NCBI RefSeq assembly: GCF_001942305.1
Contig: NZ_MKKE01000022.1
Coordinates: forward strand, 62,001-126,000
Source of the DNA: Saccharomonospora sp. CUA-673
GTDB lineage: Bacteria > Actinomycetota > Actinomycetes > Mycobacteriales > Pseudonocardiaceae
Reading direction: 5' to 3'
DNA length: 64,000 nt
Part shown: in pieces, positions 26,891 through 35,702 of the stretch
Numbering within the stretch: position 1 is the first letter of the stretch
Layout: each line of letters opens with the position of its first letter
Position numbers and translations under genes: made by a program
The notes under the pieces: model-generated
What the model saw: the letters and a program-made list of their open reading frames with translations, nothing else
Databases searched by the model: none
Told to the model about the DNA's origin: nothing

Positions 26891-27891
26891 CAGATCCCCC
26901 ACCGCAACCCGGGCGTGTGCACCGGGGCGTCCCAGAGTTCGGCGAGCTCGGCGTCGAGCTTCAACAGCGTCACACTGATCCCCTGCATCTCCAGACTCGT
27001 GATGTACGGGCCGACCAGCCGCCGCGTCACGCGGATGCCGCGGTCGGCCAGCAGCCGTTCGGCGATGCCGTGCGCCAGGTAGGTCTCGATCGGCGGGGTG
27101 CCGCCCATGGAGTTGGTGAACAGCAGCACGTCGTCGCCGGAGTTGAACGGCAGATCGCCGGTCACGGCGTCGAGCATGCGCTCCACCAGCGCGTCGGCGG
27201 ACTCGGCCGGGATCCGCTCCCTGCCCGGTTCGCCGTGGATGCCGATGCCGAACTCGATCTCCTGGTCGCCGAGGTCGAAGCTCGGCTCGCCCGCGTGCGG
27301 CACGGTCGGCGACGAGAGTGCCACGCCGATCGAACGCACCTGGCCGACGATCCGGCGGGCCAGGCGCTCGACGTCGTCCAGCGAGTCGCCGCGCGCGGCC
27401 GCGGCACCGACGATCTTCTCCAGCAGCACCGTGCCGCCGACGCCGCGCCGACCCGCGGTGAACGTCGAATCGGCCACTGCGACGTCGTCGTCGATCACCA
27501 CCGACCGGACGTCGAGGCCCTCGGCCGCGGCGAGTTCGGCCGCCGTCTCGAAGTTGAGCACGTCGCCGGTGTAGTTCTTGACCACCAGCAACGCCCCCGC
27601 CTCGCCCGTCGTCGCGGAGATCGCGGCCTGCACCGCGTCCGGCGTGGGCGAGGTGAACACCGGTCCGGGCACGGCGGCGTCGAGCATCCCCGCACCGACG
27701 AAACCGGTGTGCAGCGGTTCGTGCCCCGAACCGCCGCCCGAGATCACCGCGACCTTGTCGGCGACCGGGGCGTCGGCCCGCACGACGTGGTCGGGGTCGT
27801 AGGACACCCGCACGAGATCGGCATGCACGGCGGCCAGTCCACGGAGCGATTCGGCGACCACCGCCGCCGGCTCGTTGATGATCTTCTTCAC
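26890..27891 (-). CDS. dhaK: Dihydroxyacetone kinase subunit DhaK
   Basis: 333-residue substrate subunit that binds dihydroxyacetone covalently and presents it to DhaL for phosphorylation, giving DHAP for glycolysis. Visible are VAVISGGGSGHEPLHTGFVG, VVKNYTGDVLNFE and the hemiaminal-forming His in FGIGIHGEPGRER (about residue 219, matching His218 of E. coli). GTG 27891 gives the usual KKIINEP beginning; AGGTCGAG is a modest ribosome site. First gene of the dha operon. Confidence 0.94.
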   Translation of the reverse strand: MKKIINEPAAVVAESLRGLAAVHADLVRVSYDPDHVVRADAPVADKVAVISGGGSGHEPLHTGFVGAGMLDAAVPGPVFTSPTPDAVQAAISATTGEAGALLVVKNYTGDVLNFETAAELAAAEGLDVRSVVIDDDVAVADSTFTAGRRGVGGTVLLEKIVGAAAARGDSLDDVERLARRIVGQVRSIGVALSSPTVPHAGEPSFDLGDQEIEFGIGIHGEPGRERIPAESADALVERMLDAVTGDLPFNSGDDVLLFTNSMGGTPPIETYLAHGIAERLLADRGIRVTRRLVGPYITSLEMQGISVTLLKLDAELAELWDAPVHTPGLRWGI

Positions 27892-28018
27892 GACTCGACC
27901 TACTTTCCCGTCATGGGGGCTGAGGCACCGGACGGAAGCACAGGGCTTCGGACAGGGCTCAGATACCGAGTTTGTTCGCTCGGGAGCAACGCTAACGACA
28001 GAAGCGGGCCGGGCGCTA

Positions 28019-28032
28019 CGCGACATGTCGCG
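28019..28032. promoter_or_regulatory. 14-bp perfect palindrome upstream of dhaK
   Basis: CGCGACATGTCGCG, 128 bp before the dhaK start and 26 bp after the stop of the preceding small gene. It could be an operator for the dha operon or part of a terminator; there is no T run. Confidence 0.35.
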
Positions 28033-28057
28033 CAGGCCCGGCCCGGGTACGGATTCG

Positions 28058-28336
28058 TCAGCTCTGCTGGGCCGGAGCCTCCGTGTCGTCGGCGCCGTCG
28101 CCGGGTTCCGGGACCCGGAGCGGCCGCAGCTTCACCCACAACAGGAACAGTGCCGTGAAGATGAGCATGCCGATGCCGGCGATCAGGTTGATGTTCATGC
28201 CGTCGGCCTTGGCCAGGTCCTCGTCGGTGGTGAAACCGAGCCCGAGGACGGTCAGCACGATCCCGTACACACCGATCAACAGTGCGATGACCAGCCGGAC
28301 GTCGAAGGCTCCGGGGCTTTTCTTCTCGCTGCCCAT
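28058..28336 (-). CDS. Small two-helix membrane protein paired with SSS symporter
   Basis: 92 residues with two transmembrane helices (VIALLIGVYGIVLTVLGLGF and LIAGIGMLIFTALFLLWVKL) and an acidic tail. It begins 9 nt after the symporter stop codon, so it is in the same operon. Short two-helix partners are common beside sodium:solute symporters in actinobacteria, where they may act as accessory subunits; that role is inference. Confidence 0.75.
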   Translation of the reverse strand: MGSEKKSPGAFDVRLVIALLIGVYGIVLTVLGLGFTTDEDLAKADGMNINLIAGIGMLIFTALFLLWVKLRPLRVPEPGDGADDTEAPAQQS

Positions 28337-28345
28337 GGTCGTCTC

Positions 28346-30043
28346 CTAGAAGATGATGTTCAGGATGATCGTGGCCGCCAGGACGATGCCCGCCAGCAGG
28401 CCCGGGTTGCGGTACCAGCCCGCATCCTCGCCCACCGTCGAACGCTTCAACTGTTCCTTCGGGGTCAGCGAGTACACCAGGCCGACGAGCTGCGGCTCCG
28501 GCTTCGGCTGCGTGACCATGGTGACCACGACGCTGACGATGATGTCCACCGCGAACGCCACACCGGCACCGACGAACGAGGCGCCCTGGCCGGGCAGGTC
28601 CCACACGCCGGTCTCCGCGAGGACGAACACGCCCACGGCGGAGGCGGTACCGGCCACCAGACCCGTCCAACCGGCGGTCGGCGTCATCCGCTTCCAGAAC
28701 ATACCGAGGATGAACGTCGCGAACAGCGGTGCGTTGAAGAACGAGAACAGCTGTTGCAGGTAGTCCATCAGGTTCGCGTACGTGGACGCGATGAACGCCG
28801 TGCCGATCGCGAGGATCGTGGCGGCCGCGGTCACCACCCGGCCGGTCTTCAGGTAGTACTCGTCCGACCGGCCCTTCTTCAGGTACGCCTGCCAGATGTC
28901 GTAGGTGAACACGGTGTTGAACGAACTCAGGTTCGCCGCCATACCGGCCATGAACGACGCCAGCAGACCCGCGATCGCGATGCCGAGCATGCCGTTGGGG
29001 AGCAGATCTCGCATCAACAGCAGCAGCGCGTCGTTGAACGTCGCCCCGCTCGGCGCCGGTTCGCCCGCCATCAACGCGGCCTTGTTCTCGCCGGCGAGCT
29101 CGGTGACGCTGACGCCGGCGATCATGCCGGGGATGATCACGATGAACGGCACGAGCATCTTCGGGAACGCACCGATGATCGGCGTCCGCTGGGCCGCCGA
29201 CATGCTCTTGGAGGCCATCGCGCGCTGGACCTCGACGAAGTTCGTCGTCCAGTAACCGAACGACAGCACGAAGCCGAGACCGAACACGATGCCCAGCACC
29301 GACAGGAAGTTGTCGCCGAAACCGGTCAGCTGGTTGCCGGGCCAGGAGCTGAGCTGCTCCTCACCGCCGGGGCCGGCCGCGACCTGCGCGACCAGGCCCT
29401 CCCAGCCGCCGACCTTGTGCAGGCCGACCAGTGTCAGCGGCAGCAGGGCCGCGACGATGACGAAGAACTGCAGCACCTCGTTGTAGATCGCCGCCGACAG
29501 CCCACCGAGGGCCGTGTAGCCGAGCACGATCACGGCCGCCAGGATGATCGACAGCCAGATCGGCCAGCCGAGCAGCAGGTTCACGACGCTGGCCAGCAGG
29601 AACAGGTTCGCGCCGGCGATCAGGATCTGCGCCGTCGCGAAGCTGATGCCGTTGACCAGGTGCGCCGGCTTGCCGAACCGGCGGAGCATGAACTCCGGAA
29701 CGCTGCGCACCTTCGAGCCGTAGTAGAACGGCATCATCACGATCGCCAGGAACAGCATCGCCGGGATGGCGCCGATCCAGAAGTAATGGACTGTCGGCAA
29801 GCCGTACTGGGCACCGTTCGCCGACATGCCCATGACCTCGATCGCACCCAGGTTGGCTGCGACGAACGCGAGGCCGGTCACCCACGCGGGCAGCGACCTG
29901 CCGGACAGGAAGAAGTCCAGGCTCGAGGACACCTGTTTCCGCGCGAGGTAGCCGATACCGAGCACCAGGGCGAAGTAGAACGCGAGCAACACGTAGTCGA
30001 TCGCGTTGGCGTCGAGCCGTAGATCCTGGGCTAGGACAGTCAT
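28346..30043 (-). CDS. Sodium:solute symporter (SSS family)
   Basis: 565-residue secondary transporter with about 14 transmembrane helices. SSS features include FFLSGRSLPAWVTGLAFVAAN, MSANGAQYGLPTVHYFWIG, GYTALGGLSAAIYNEVLQFF and ASFMAGMAANLSSFNTVFTYD. It resembles the sugar/polyol (SGLT-like) branch rather than the proline or acetate branches, but the substrate is not determined. ATG 30043 has GGAGG 7 nt upstream. With the small membrane gene it precedes dhaKLM, hinting at a polyol or triose substrate, though 166 nt and a palindrome separate the two units. Confidence 0.88.
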   Translation of the reverse strand: MTVLAQDLRLDANAIDYVLLAFYFALVLGIGYLARKQVSSSLDFFLSGRSLPAWVTGLAFVAANLGAIEVMGMSANGAQYGLPTVHYFWIGAIPAMLFLAIVMMPFYYGSKVRSVPEFMLRRFGKPAHLVNGISFATAQILIAGANLFLLASVVNLLLGWPIWLSIILAAVIVLGYTALGGLSAAIYNEVLQFFVIVAALLPLTLVGLHKVGGWEGLVAQVAAGPGGEEQLSSWPGNQLTGFGDNFLSVLGIVFGLGFVLSFGYWTTNFVEVQRAMASKSMSAAQRTPIIGAFPKMLVPFIVIIPGMIAGVSVTELAGENKAALMAGEPAPSGATFNDALLLLMRDLLPNGMLGIAIAGLLASFMAGMAANLSSFNTVFTYDIWQAYLKKGRSDEYYLKTGRVVTAAATILAIGTAFIASTYANLMDYLQQLFSFFNAPLFATFILGMFWKRMTPTAGWTGLVAGTASAVGVFVLAETGVWDLPGQGASFVGAGVAFAVDIIVSVVVTMVTQPKPEPQLVGLVYSLTPKEQLKRSTVGEDAGWYRNPGLLAGIVLAATIILNIIF

Positions 30044-30092
30044 CGGCCCACCTCCGGAATCAACAGTAGTCAACAGAAATGCTCACCAAGAG

Positions 30093-30130
30093 AGCTGCGC
30101 GCGAACATTACCGCACGCAGTCGCGCAGCT
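30093..30130. promoter_or_regulatory. Inverted repeat upstream of the SSS symporter gene
   Basis: AGCTGCGCG (30093-30101) and CGCGCAGCT (30122-30130) are perfect 9-bp arms with a 20-nt spacer, 50-87 bp before the symporter ATG. It may be an operator, or a leader hairpin if transcription starts further upstream. Confidence 0.45.
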
Positions 30131-30443
30131 TAATCCCACTGGGCGAACTACTTTGCGTCGACGTTTCCGCACCCACCGTCATCGGCGGCGACGCGTCCAT
30201 GGACCCCACGGGTGGGGGTTCCGAATGTCGGTCCGGCCCCGCCTCAAGGCCGGTGAACAGCATAGATGACAGCGACAGCGCGGAGGAACGCACCGATTCC
30301 GACCGATTCGGGCGAATAGTCGACGTTCATGCGGTTTGCGAATTCTCCACTGCCGGAACCCCCGGAGACGCGCACAGAGTGCACCACACCGCCCACACTC
30401 AACCACCGCGAGTCAACACGGACGAACAGGCGCCGGGCGCACG

Positions 30444-30479
30444 AAAAACGACACGAAGAGGCCCCGGCATGCAGGGGGC
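30444..30479 (-). terminator. Probable intrinsic terminator of nucS
   Basis: Hairpin arms GCCCC (30461-30465) and GGGGC (30475-30479) followed on the minus strand, 12 nt later, by TTTTT. It is 28 nt past the nucS stop codon. The T run is displaced, so efficiency is uncertain. Confidence 0.4.
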
Positions 30480-30507
30480 GCGTGCCGGCGTCAGGAGCGG
30501 CGGGGCG

Positions 30508-31167
30508 TCAGAAGAGGCGGAACTCGTCCGGTTCGATGCCGCGCAGGGCGTCGTAGTCCAGGGTGACGCACCGGATACCGCGATCCTCGGCCAGCGTGCG
30601 CGCCTGCGGACGGATCTGCTGCGCGGCGAACACGCCCTGCACGGGCGCCAACAGCGGATCGCGGTTGAGCAGCTCGAGATAGCGCGTCAGTTGCTCGACA
30701 CCGTCGATCTCGCCGCGCCGCTTGATCTCCACGGCCACCGAGGCGCCCTCGGCGTCGCGCGCGAGGATGTCCACGGGGCCGATCGCGGTCGGATACTCGC
30801 GGCGGACCAGCGCGTAGCCGTCGCCGAGCGTCGTGATGTGCTCGGCCAACAGCTCCTGCAGGTGCGCCTCCACCCCGTCCTTCTGCAGGCCCGGTTCGGC
30901 ACCCAGGTCGTGTGAGATCTCGTCGATGATCTGCTCGATGGTGACCACGAGCTTCTCGCCGGCCTTGTTCTCGACGATCCACAGGTTGCCGTCCTCGATG
31001 AGCCAACACGGCGGGCTCATCCAGTTCAGCGGCTTGTAGGCGCGGTCGTCGGAGTGCACGGACACCGAGCCGTCCGACTTGACCAACAGCAGCCGGGTGG
31101 CCATGGGCAGGTGGGCGGTGAGACGGCCGGCATAGTCGACCTGGCACCGGGCAATGACCAATCGCAC
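30508..31167 (-). CDS. nucS: Endonuclease NucS (EndoMS), mismatch-specific
   Basis: 219 residues. NucS is the actinobacterial non-canonical mismatch repair enzyme that cuts DNA at mismatches and lowers mutation rate in the absence of MutS/MutL. The N-terminal DNA-binding domain (residues 1 to about 110) and the RecB-like nuclease domain are seen, with catalytic GPVDILARD (Asp about 131) and [17 protein letters not shown] (Glu and Lys about 145 and 147). The C-terminus ends FRLF; NucS proteins often carry a beta-clamp contact there. GTG 31167 has no ribosome site, but a TAATCT -10 hexamer ends 7 nt before it (31175-31180), so the transcript is leaderless. Confidence 0.93.
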   Translation of the reverse strand: MRLVIARCQVDYAGRLTAHLPMATRLLLVKSDGSVSVHSDDRAYKPLNWMSPPCWLIEDGNLWIVENKAGEKLVVTIEQIIDEISHDLGAEPGLQKDGVEAHLQELLAEHITTLGDGYALVRREYPTAIGPVDILARDAEGASVAVEIKRRGEIDGVEQLTRYLELLNRDPLLAPVQGVFAAQQIRPQARTLAEDRGIRCVTLDYDALRGIEPDEFRLF

Positions 31168-31202
31168 CCGCCAGAGATTAGGGGACTTGGCACACTCGTT
31201 GT

Positions 31203-31742
31203 GTGGACCCCATTGAGCGCGTGTCGAGCCGCGAGGTGTACCGCAACAACTGGATGACCGTCCGCGAGGACGGCATCGTGCGCCCCGACGGCAGCCCCGG
31301 CATTTACGGCGTTGTCGACAAACCGAACTATGCGCTGGTCATCCCCTATGACGGCGAGCGGTTGCACCTCGTCGAGCAGTACCGCTACCCGCTCGGGATG
31401 CGCCGCTGGGAGTTCCCCCAGGGCACCGCGCCGGATCGGCAGGATCTCGATCCGGGTGAATTGGCCGCGCGTGAGCTCCGCGAGGAGACCGGTCTGCGCG
31501 CCGGCTCGATGACCGCGCTCGGCACCATCGACGTCGCGCCGGGACTCAGCAGCCAACGCGGCACCGCCTACCTCGCGACCGACCTCAGCGAGGGCGCCCA
31601 CGAACGCGAGGTCGAGGAGCAGGACATGACCGCCGCCTGGTTCCCCCGTTCCGAGGTCGAGAAGATGATCCGCACCGGTGAGATCACCGACGCCCAGTCG
31701 CTCGCCGCCTACGCACTCCTGCTCCTCCACGAACGCGCATAA
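31203..31742 (+). CDS. Nudix hydrolase (ADP-ribose pyrophosphatase-like)
   Basis: 179 residues with a complete Nudix box, from [19 protein letters not shown] through REETGL, coordinating Mg2+ for pyrophosphate cleavage. The N-terminal [20 protein letters not shown] and [18 protein letters not shown] are typical of the ADP-ribose pyrophosphatase subgroup; the true substrate is not shown. GTG 31203 is 35 nt from the divergent nucS start, with no clear ribosome site. The stop codon leads straight into a terminator. Confidence 0.87.
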   Translation: MDPIERVSSREVYRNNWMTVREDGIVRPDGSPGIYGVVDKPNYALVIPYDGERLHLVEQYRYPLGMRRWEFPQGTAPDRQDLDPGELAARELREETGLRAGSMTALGTIDVAPGLSSQRGTAYLATDLSEGAHEREVEEQDMTAAWFPRSEVEKMIRTGEITDAQSLAAYALLLLHERA

Positions 31743-31769
31743 AGCTCCCGAGGCCCTTGGGAGCTTCTA
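31742..31769. terminator. Bidirectional intrinsic terminator after the Nudix gene
   Basis: Arms AAGCTCCC (31742-31749) and GGGAGCTT (31759-31766) with a 9-nt loop, between convergent genes. The right half (GCCCTTGGGAGCTTCTA, 31753-31769) is shared with the repeat at 56327-56354, so it belongs to the same intergenic repeat family. Confidence 0.75.
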
Positions 31770-32570
31770 ATCGGGCCAGGAGGGGTGGCGTTTCTCGAGG
31801 AAGGCCGCCATGCCCTCGCGGGCGCCGGGCGACTGGGACGCCGCTGCCATGACCTCGACGGCGATGGCGTAGGCGTCGTCCTCGGGACGGTCCAGCTGCG
31901 CGTACAGCGTCTGTTTGCCGAGCGCCTTGCCGGCCCTGCTCCCCCGCGTCGCCCGGCCCAGCAGGTCGGTGACGGCGTCGTCCAGGTCCGCATCGGGCAC
32001 CACCCGGTTGACCAGACCCCAGTCGAGCGCGGTCGCGGCGTCGATGGGATCGCCCGTGAGCGCCAGCTCCATCAACCGTTTCCGGCCGATCGACCGCGCC
32101 ACGGGCACGGCGGGCGTGTGGCAGAACCAGCCGCCCTTGCCGCCCGGTAGGGCGAAGCCGGCGGACTCGGCGGCCACCGCGAGATCGCACGAGGCGACGA
32201 GCTGACAGCCCGCCGCTGTCGCCAGCCCGTGCACGCGCGCGAGGACGACCTGCGGCACCGAGTGGATCGTGTCCATCAGCTCCGTGCACACGCGCAGCAG
32301 GTCCCGCACGCCCGCCAGATCGCGGGCGGCGACGTCGCCGAAGTCATGTCCCGCGGAGAACACCGGACCGGCCCCGGCCAGCACGACACCCGTCGCGTCG
32401 GTGTCGGCGATCCGGCGCAGCGCGGCAGTCAGCTCCCGCAGGTGGTCCTCGGTCAGCGAGTTCCGCCGCGCCGCCCGGTTCATCATGACGGTGACCGTGT
32501 CCCCGTCCCGCGTCACCAGCACGTGCTCGAACTCCGGGAAACCTGCCGCACCGGCGCCGTTGTCGGTCAT
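31767..32570 (-). CDS. Enoyl-CoA hydratase/isomerase family protein
   Basis: 267-residue crotonase-fold protein. The CoA/oxyanion regions are FSAGHDFGD and RVHGLATAAGCQLVASCDLAVA. The region holding the catalytic glutamates of true hydratases is not conserved (ALPGGKGGWFCHTPAVPVARSIGR), so it may be an isomerase, a CoA-binding homologue or a member with other chemistry. The C-terminus reads EGMAAFLEKRHPSW, typical of the superfamily. ATG 32570 is preceded by TACTGT (32578-32583) at 7 nt, indicating a leaderless start; a GTG at 32594 is less likely. Confidence 0.83.
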   Translation of the reverse strand: MTDNGAGAAGFPEFEHVLVTRDGDTVTVMMNRAARRNSLTEDHLRELTAALRRIADTDATGVVLAGAGPVFSAGHDFGDVAARDLAGVRDLLRVCTELMDTIHSVPQVVLARVHGLATAAGCQLVASCDLAVAAESAGFALPGGKGGWFCHTPAVPVARSIGRKRLMELALTGDPIDAATALDWGLVNRVVPDADLDDAVTDLLGRATRGSRAGKALGKQTLYAQLDRPEDDAYAIAVEVMAAASQSPGAREGMAAFLEKRHPSWPD

Positions 32571-32621
32571 GCGCCCGACAGTAGCGCCGCTCACCCGGCG
32601 ACGTCGACGCGCGCGAACCGC

Positions 32622-33401
32622 TCAGGTCTCGTCGATGACCGACCGGAGGAACGACTGGGTGCGCTCGTGCTCCGGCTCGTTGAACAGCTTCTCCGGCGAA
32701 CCGTCCTCGATGATCTTGCCCTCGTTGAACATCAGCACGCGGTGCGAGACGTCGCGGGCGAACTTCATCGCGTGGGTCACGAGCAGCATCGTGGTGTCGG
32801 TCGTCTTCGCGATGTCGCGCAGGACGTCCAGCACCTCCGCCGCGATCTCCGGGTCGAGCGCCGAGGTGACCTCGTCGAGCAGCAGCACGTCCGGGTCCAC
32901 GGCCAGCGCCCTGGCGATCGCGACACGCTGCTGCTGTCCGCCCGACAGCTGCGACGGGTGGGCGCCCAGCTTGTCGCCCAGCCCCACCATCTCGAGCAGC
33001 TCCTTGCCGCGCTCCTCGGCCTCGTCCTTCGACTTGCCGAGCACGTGGATCGGCGCCTCGGTGACGTTGCGCAGCACCTTCATGTTCGGGAACAGGTTGA
33101 AGTGCTGGAACACCATCGTGATGCGCTGACGCACCTTGCGGATGTGGTCCTCGGAGGCCGGGACCAGCTCGTCGCCGCGCTTCTCGTGGTACAGGTAGTC
33201 GCCGTCCACGCCGATCGTGCCGCGGTCGGGCCGCGTCAACGTCATCAGCATGCGCAGGATGGTCGTCTTGCCCGAGCCACTCGGACCGATCAGGGTGACG
33301 CGTTCACCCGAGGAGACCGAGAACGAGAGGTCGTCGAGCACCACGTTCTTCCCGAAGGCCTTGTGCACGCCCTCGAACGTGATGAAGTCTTCGCCAGCCA
33401 C
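32622..33401 (-). CDS. ehuA: Ectoine/hydroxyectoine ABC transporter ATP-binding protein EhuA
   Basis: 259-residue polar amino acid-type ABC ATPase: Walker A GPSGSGKTTILRML, Q-loop VFQHFNLFPNMKVLRNV, signature LSGGQQQRVAIARALA, Walker B LLLDEVTSALDPE, switch His in VTHAMKFARDV. It powers uptake by EhuCD. GTG 33401 lies 15 nt after ehuD, with GAGGAG upstream. The Ehu assignment rests on the binding protein in the same operon; the ATPase alone would only say polar amino acid family. Confidence 0.9.
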   Translation of the reverse strand: MAGEDFITFEGVHKAFGKNVVLDDLSFSVSSGERVTLIGPSGSGKTTILRMLMTLTRPDRGTIGVDGDYLYHEKRGDELVPASEDHIRKVRQRITMVFQHFNLFPNMKVLRNVTEAPIHVLGKSKDEAEERGKELLEMVGLGDKLGAHPSQLSGGQQQRVAIARALAVDPDVLLLDEVTSALDPEIAAEVLDVLRDIAKTTDTTMLLVTHAMKFARDVSHRVLMFNEGKIIEDGSPEKLFNEPEHERTQSFLRSVIDET

Positions 33402-33416
33402 GAACTATTCCTCTCC

Positions 33417-34085
33417 TCAAACCCGGACCTGACCGAAGCGTCGCTCGACGATGCGAGCGAGCCAGGCCATCACCAGGGCAACAACCAGGTACACCAGACC
33501 GGCCGCGGCCACGGGTTCGGAGTACCGGAAGGTCTCCGAACCGATCGCGACCGCCGCCCCGAGCATCTCGACGACCGTGATCGCCAGCAACTGCGGCGTG
33601 TCCTTGAACATCGCGATCACGTAGTTCCCGAGCGCCGGCACGACCCGCGGGACGGCCTGCGGCAGGATCACCGCCGACCACGTACGACGCCGCGACAGGT
33701 TCAGCGCCCGTGCCGCCTCCCACTGTCCCTGCGGCACGCCGTCGATACCGGAGCGGTACACCTCGGAGGTGTACGTCGCGTAGTGCAGGCCGAGCGCGAA
33801 CGCACCCGTCGCCAGCGGGGACACGCTGATGCCGATCAACGGCAGCACGTAGAAGAAGAAGAACAACTGCACCAGCAGCGGCGTGGAGCGGATGAACTCC
33901 ACGAAGAACCCCACCGGCATGCTGACCCACCGGCTGTCGCTGCGCCGCAGGAGCGCGAACACCAGCCCGAGGACCAGCGCGATCACATAGCCGATCACCG
34001 TGGCCTGCAGCGCGATGACGAGGCCGTCGAGCATGGTGGGCATCGCGTCCCACACCTGGCTCCACTCGAACGCGTCGTTGTTCAC
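33417..34085 (-). CDS. ehuD: Ectoine/hydroxyectoine ABC transporter permease EhuD
   Basis: 222-residue permease of the His/Glu/Gln family with about five helices: TMLDGLVIALQATVIGYVIA, FVEFIRSTPLLVQLFFFFYV, and the EAA-type loop EAARALNLSRRRTWSAVILPQAVPRVVPALGNY that contacts the ATPase. The GTG start overlaps the ehuC stop (GTGA). It pairs with EhuC to form the channel. Confidence 0.9.
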   Translation of the reverse strand: MNNDAFEWSQVWDAMPTMLDGLVIALQATVIGYVIALVLGLVFALLRRSDSRWVSMPVGFFVEFIRSTPLLVQLFFFFYVLPLIGISVSPLATGAFALGLHYATYTSEVYRSGIDGVPQGQWEAARALNLSRRRTWSAVILPQAVPRVVPALGNYVIAMFKDTPQLLAITVVEMLGAAVAIGSETFRYSEPVAAAGLVYLVVALVMAWLARIVERRFGQVRV

Positions 34086-34774
34086 GCTGCCACCGCCTTG
34101 CTGCTGCTACTGAAGATGCCCTTGGGCACCTGACGGCCCAGCCGTTTCGCGGCCATCCGCTCCAACAGGCGCATGATCGTCGTCAGCACCAGCGCGATGA
34201 GCCCGTACCCGACGAGCAGGCCGAGGAACACCAGCGTCGTCTCGCCCGTCGAGGCGCGCACCAACTGCGCCGCGAACGTCAGATCGGAGATGTAGACCAG
34301 CGACACCAGCGACGTCGCCTTCAACAGCTCGATGAGGTTGTTGGACAACGGCGGGATCATCGCCACGACCGCCTGCGGCAGCACGACCTTGCGCATCCGC
34401 TGCATGGGCGTGAAGTTCAGCGCCACCGCCGCCTCGAGCTGGCCCGGCGGCACCGACCGGACCGCACCGCGCACCACCTCCGCGGCGTAGGCACCGATGT
34501 TCAGCGCCAACGCCAGAATGCCGGCGAACAACGTGTTCAGCTGGAATCCGAACTGCGGCAGGATGAAGATCAGCGCGAACAGCAGCACCAGCGACGGGAA
34601 ACCACGGAAGACCTCCGTGTAGACCATCGCGATGCCGCGGACGACTTTGCGGTCGCTCGAGCGAGCGAGCCCTGCGATGAAGGCGAAGACGAGACCCAGC
34701 AGCGCACCGAACACGGTGAGCATGAGGGTGACGACGAGGCCCTCCCAGACATAGGCCATCAGGCCGGCAGACAT
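34082..34774 (-). CDS. ehuC: Ectoine/hydroxyectoine ABC transporter permease EhuC
   Basis: 230-residue permease. It has AYVWEGLVVTLMLTVFGALL, the conserved EVFRGFPSLVLLFALIFILP helix and the EAA loop EAAVALNFTPMQRMRKVVLPQAVVAMIPPLSNN, with LKATSLVSLVYISDLTFAAQ. ATG 34774 has the ideal TAGGAGG 6 nt upstream, which overlaps the ehuB stop codon. It is slightly longer than EhuD owing to a Lys/Ser-rich tail. Confidence 0.9.
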   Translation of the reverse strand: MSAGLMAYVWEGLVVTLMLTVFGALLGLVFAFIAGLARSSDRKVVRGIAMVYTEVFRGFPSLVLLFALIFILPQFGFQLNTLFAGILALALNIGAYAAEVVRGAVRSVPPGQLEAAVALNFTPMQRMRKVVLPQAVVAMIPPLSNNLIELLKATSLVSLVYISDLTFAAQLVRASTGETTLVFLGLLVGYGLIALVLTTIMRLLERMAAKRLGRQVPKGIFSSSSKAVAA

Positions 34775-34784
34775 GAATGGCCTC

Positions 34785-35702
34785 CTACGACGCGGTTCCG
34801 GCGCACAGATCGGCAGCCGTCAGGTCGGTCATTTCCTCCCGGCCGAAGCCGAACGGCTCGGTCAGTTTCAAGATCTCGTCCGCCTCCTGCATCGCGGCGA
34901 GCTCGCGGTTGAAGGCCTCGACGATCGCCGTCTCCCCCTTTCGGAAACCGAATCCACCGGCACCGAACATCTCCTCGCCATTGACGACGGGGATGAACGA
35001 CTCGCCGATCTCCAACGGCATTCCCTGCCGTTGCTGCAACGCCGAGTTCAACGACAGTCGGGTCAACATCAGACAGTCGGACCGTCCCGCCGCGACACCG
35101 TCGATACCGGACGCCTGATCCGGATAGACGATGATGCGGTTGCCCGGAAGTCCGATATCGGCGGCATAGCCCTCTTCGACCGAACCGGTCAGCACACCGA
35201 TCCGCGCTCCCGCATCGGCGATGCTCTGCAGATCCGAGAGATCCTGCGGGTTGCCCTGGGGCAACAGCAATGCGGCGGGCGCGTTGTAGTCGGGATTGGT
35301 GAACTCGATCTCGGCGCACCGCTCGGGTGTGATGTACATGCCGGCCGAGATGACGTCGAACAGACCGGCCTTCAACCCCGGGATCAGGGAGCTGAAGTCG
35401 GCGAGTTTCGGTTCGAACGACTCGATGCCGAGGCGGCGGAAGATCTCCTTGCCCACCTCGGGAGCCTCGCCGGTCAGCTCGCCCGCACCGTCGATGAATC
35501 CGAAGGGCCGTTCGTTGGCGAAGCCTATTCGCACGGTGCCGGAACTGCGCAGACTTTCCAGCAGGTCTCCACCGCCACTGTCGGCGGACACGTTGATCGA
35601 GGTACAGCCGGCGGTCAGCGCACCACCGCCCACGGCGACACCGAGGGTGAGTCCGGAAGCTCCGCGGAGAAAACCGCGCCTGCTCAGCCTGGAGTTGTTC
35701 AC
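34785..35702 (-). CDS. ehuB: Ectoine/hydroxyectoine-binding lipoprotein EhuB
   Basis: 305-residue solute-binding protein anchored outside the membrane. The N-terminus has a Tat-type signal SRRGFLRGASGLTLGVAVGG and lipobox LTAGC. The mature part has FANERPFGFIDGAGELTGEAP, FSSLIPGLKAGLFDVISAGM, YITPERCAEIEFTNP and PDQASGIDGVAAGRSD, which closely follow EhuB of rhizobia and actinobacteria (family knowledge). It delivers ectoines to EhuCD for osmoprotection or as nutrient. GTG 35702 has GGAG 10 nt upstream. No ectoine synthesis or breakdown genes are in the window. Confidence 0.9.
   Translation of the reverse strand: MNNSRLSRRGFLRGASGLTLGVAVGGGALTAGCTSINVSADSGGGDLLESLRSSGTVRIGFANERPFGFIDGAGELTGEAPEVGKEIFRRLGIESFEPKLADFSSLIPGLKAGLFDVISAGMYITPERCAEIEFTNPDYNAPAALLLPQGNPQDLSDLQSIADAGARIGVLTGSVEEGYAADIGLPGNRIIVYPDQASGIDGVAAGRSDCLMLTRLSLNSALQQRQGMPLEIGESFIPVVNGEEMFGAGGFGFRKGETAIVEAFNRELAAMQEADEILKLTEPFGFGREEMTDLTAADLCAGTAS

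Larger units (their letters stand above)
30044..30507. other. Intergenic region between nucS and the SSS symporter gene
   Basis: About 460 nt without a supported gene. It contains a probable nucS terminator (30444-30479) and a 9-bp inverted repeat (30093-30130) close to the symporter start. The base composition is more AT-rich toward 30060-30180, as expected for a promoter region. Confidence 0.5.

Noticed and set aside
27875..30022. Long plus-strand frame opposite the symporter
   Set aside because: His/Asp/Gln/Arg-rich antisense translation, no ribosome site, and the minus-strand symporter is unmistakable.
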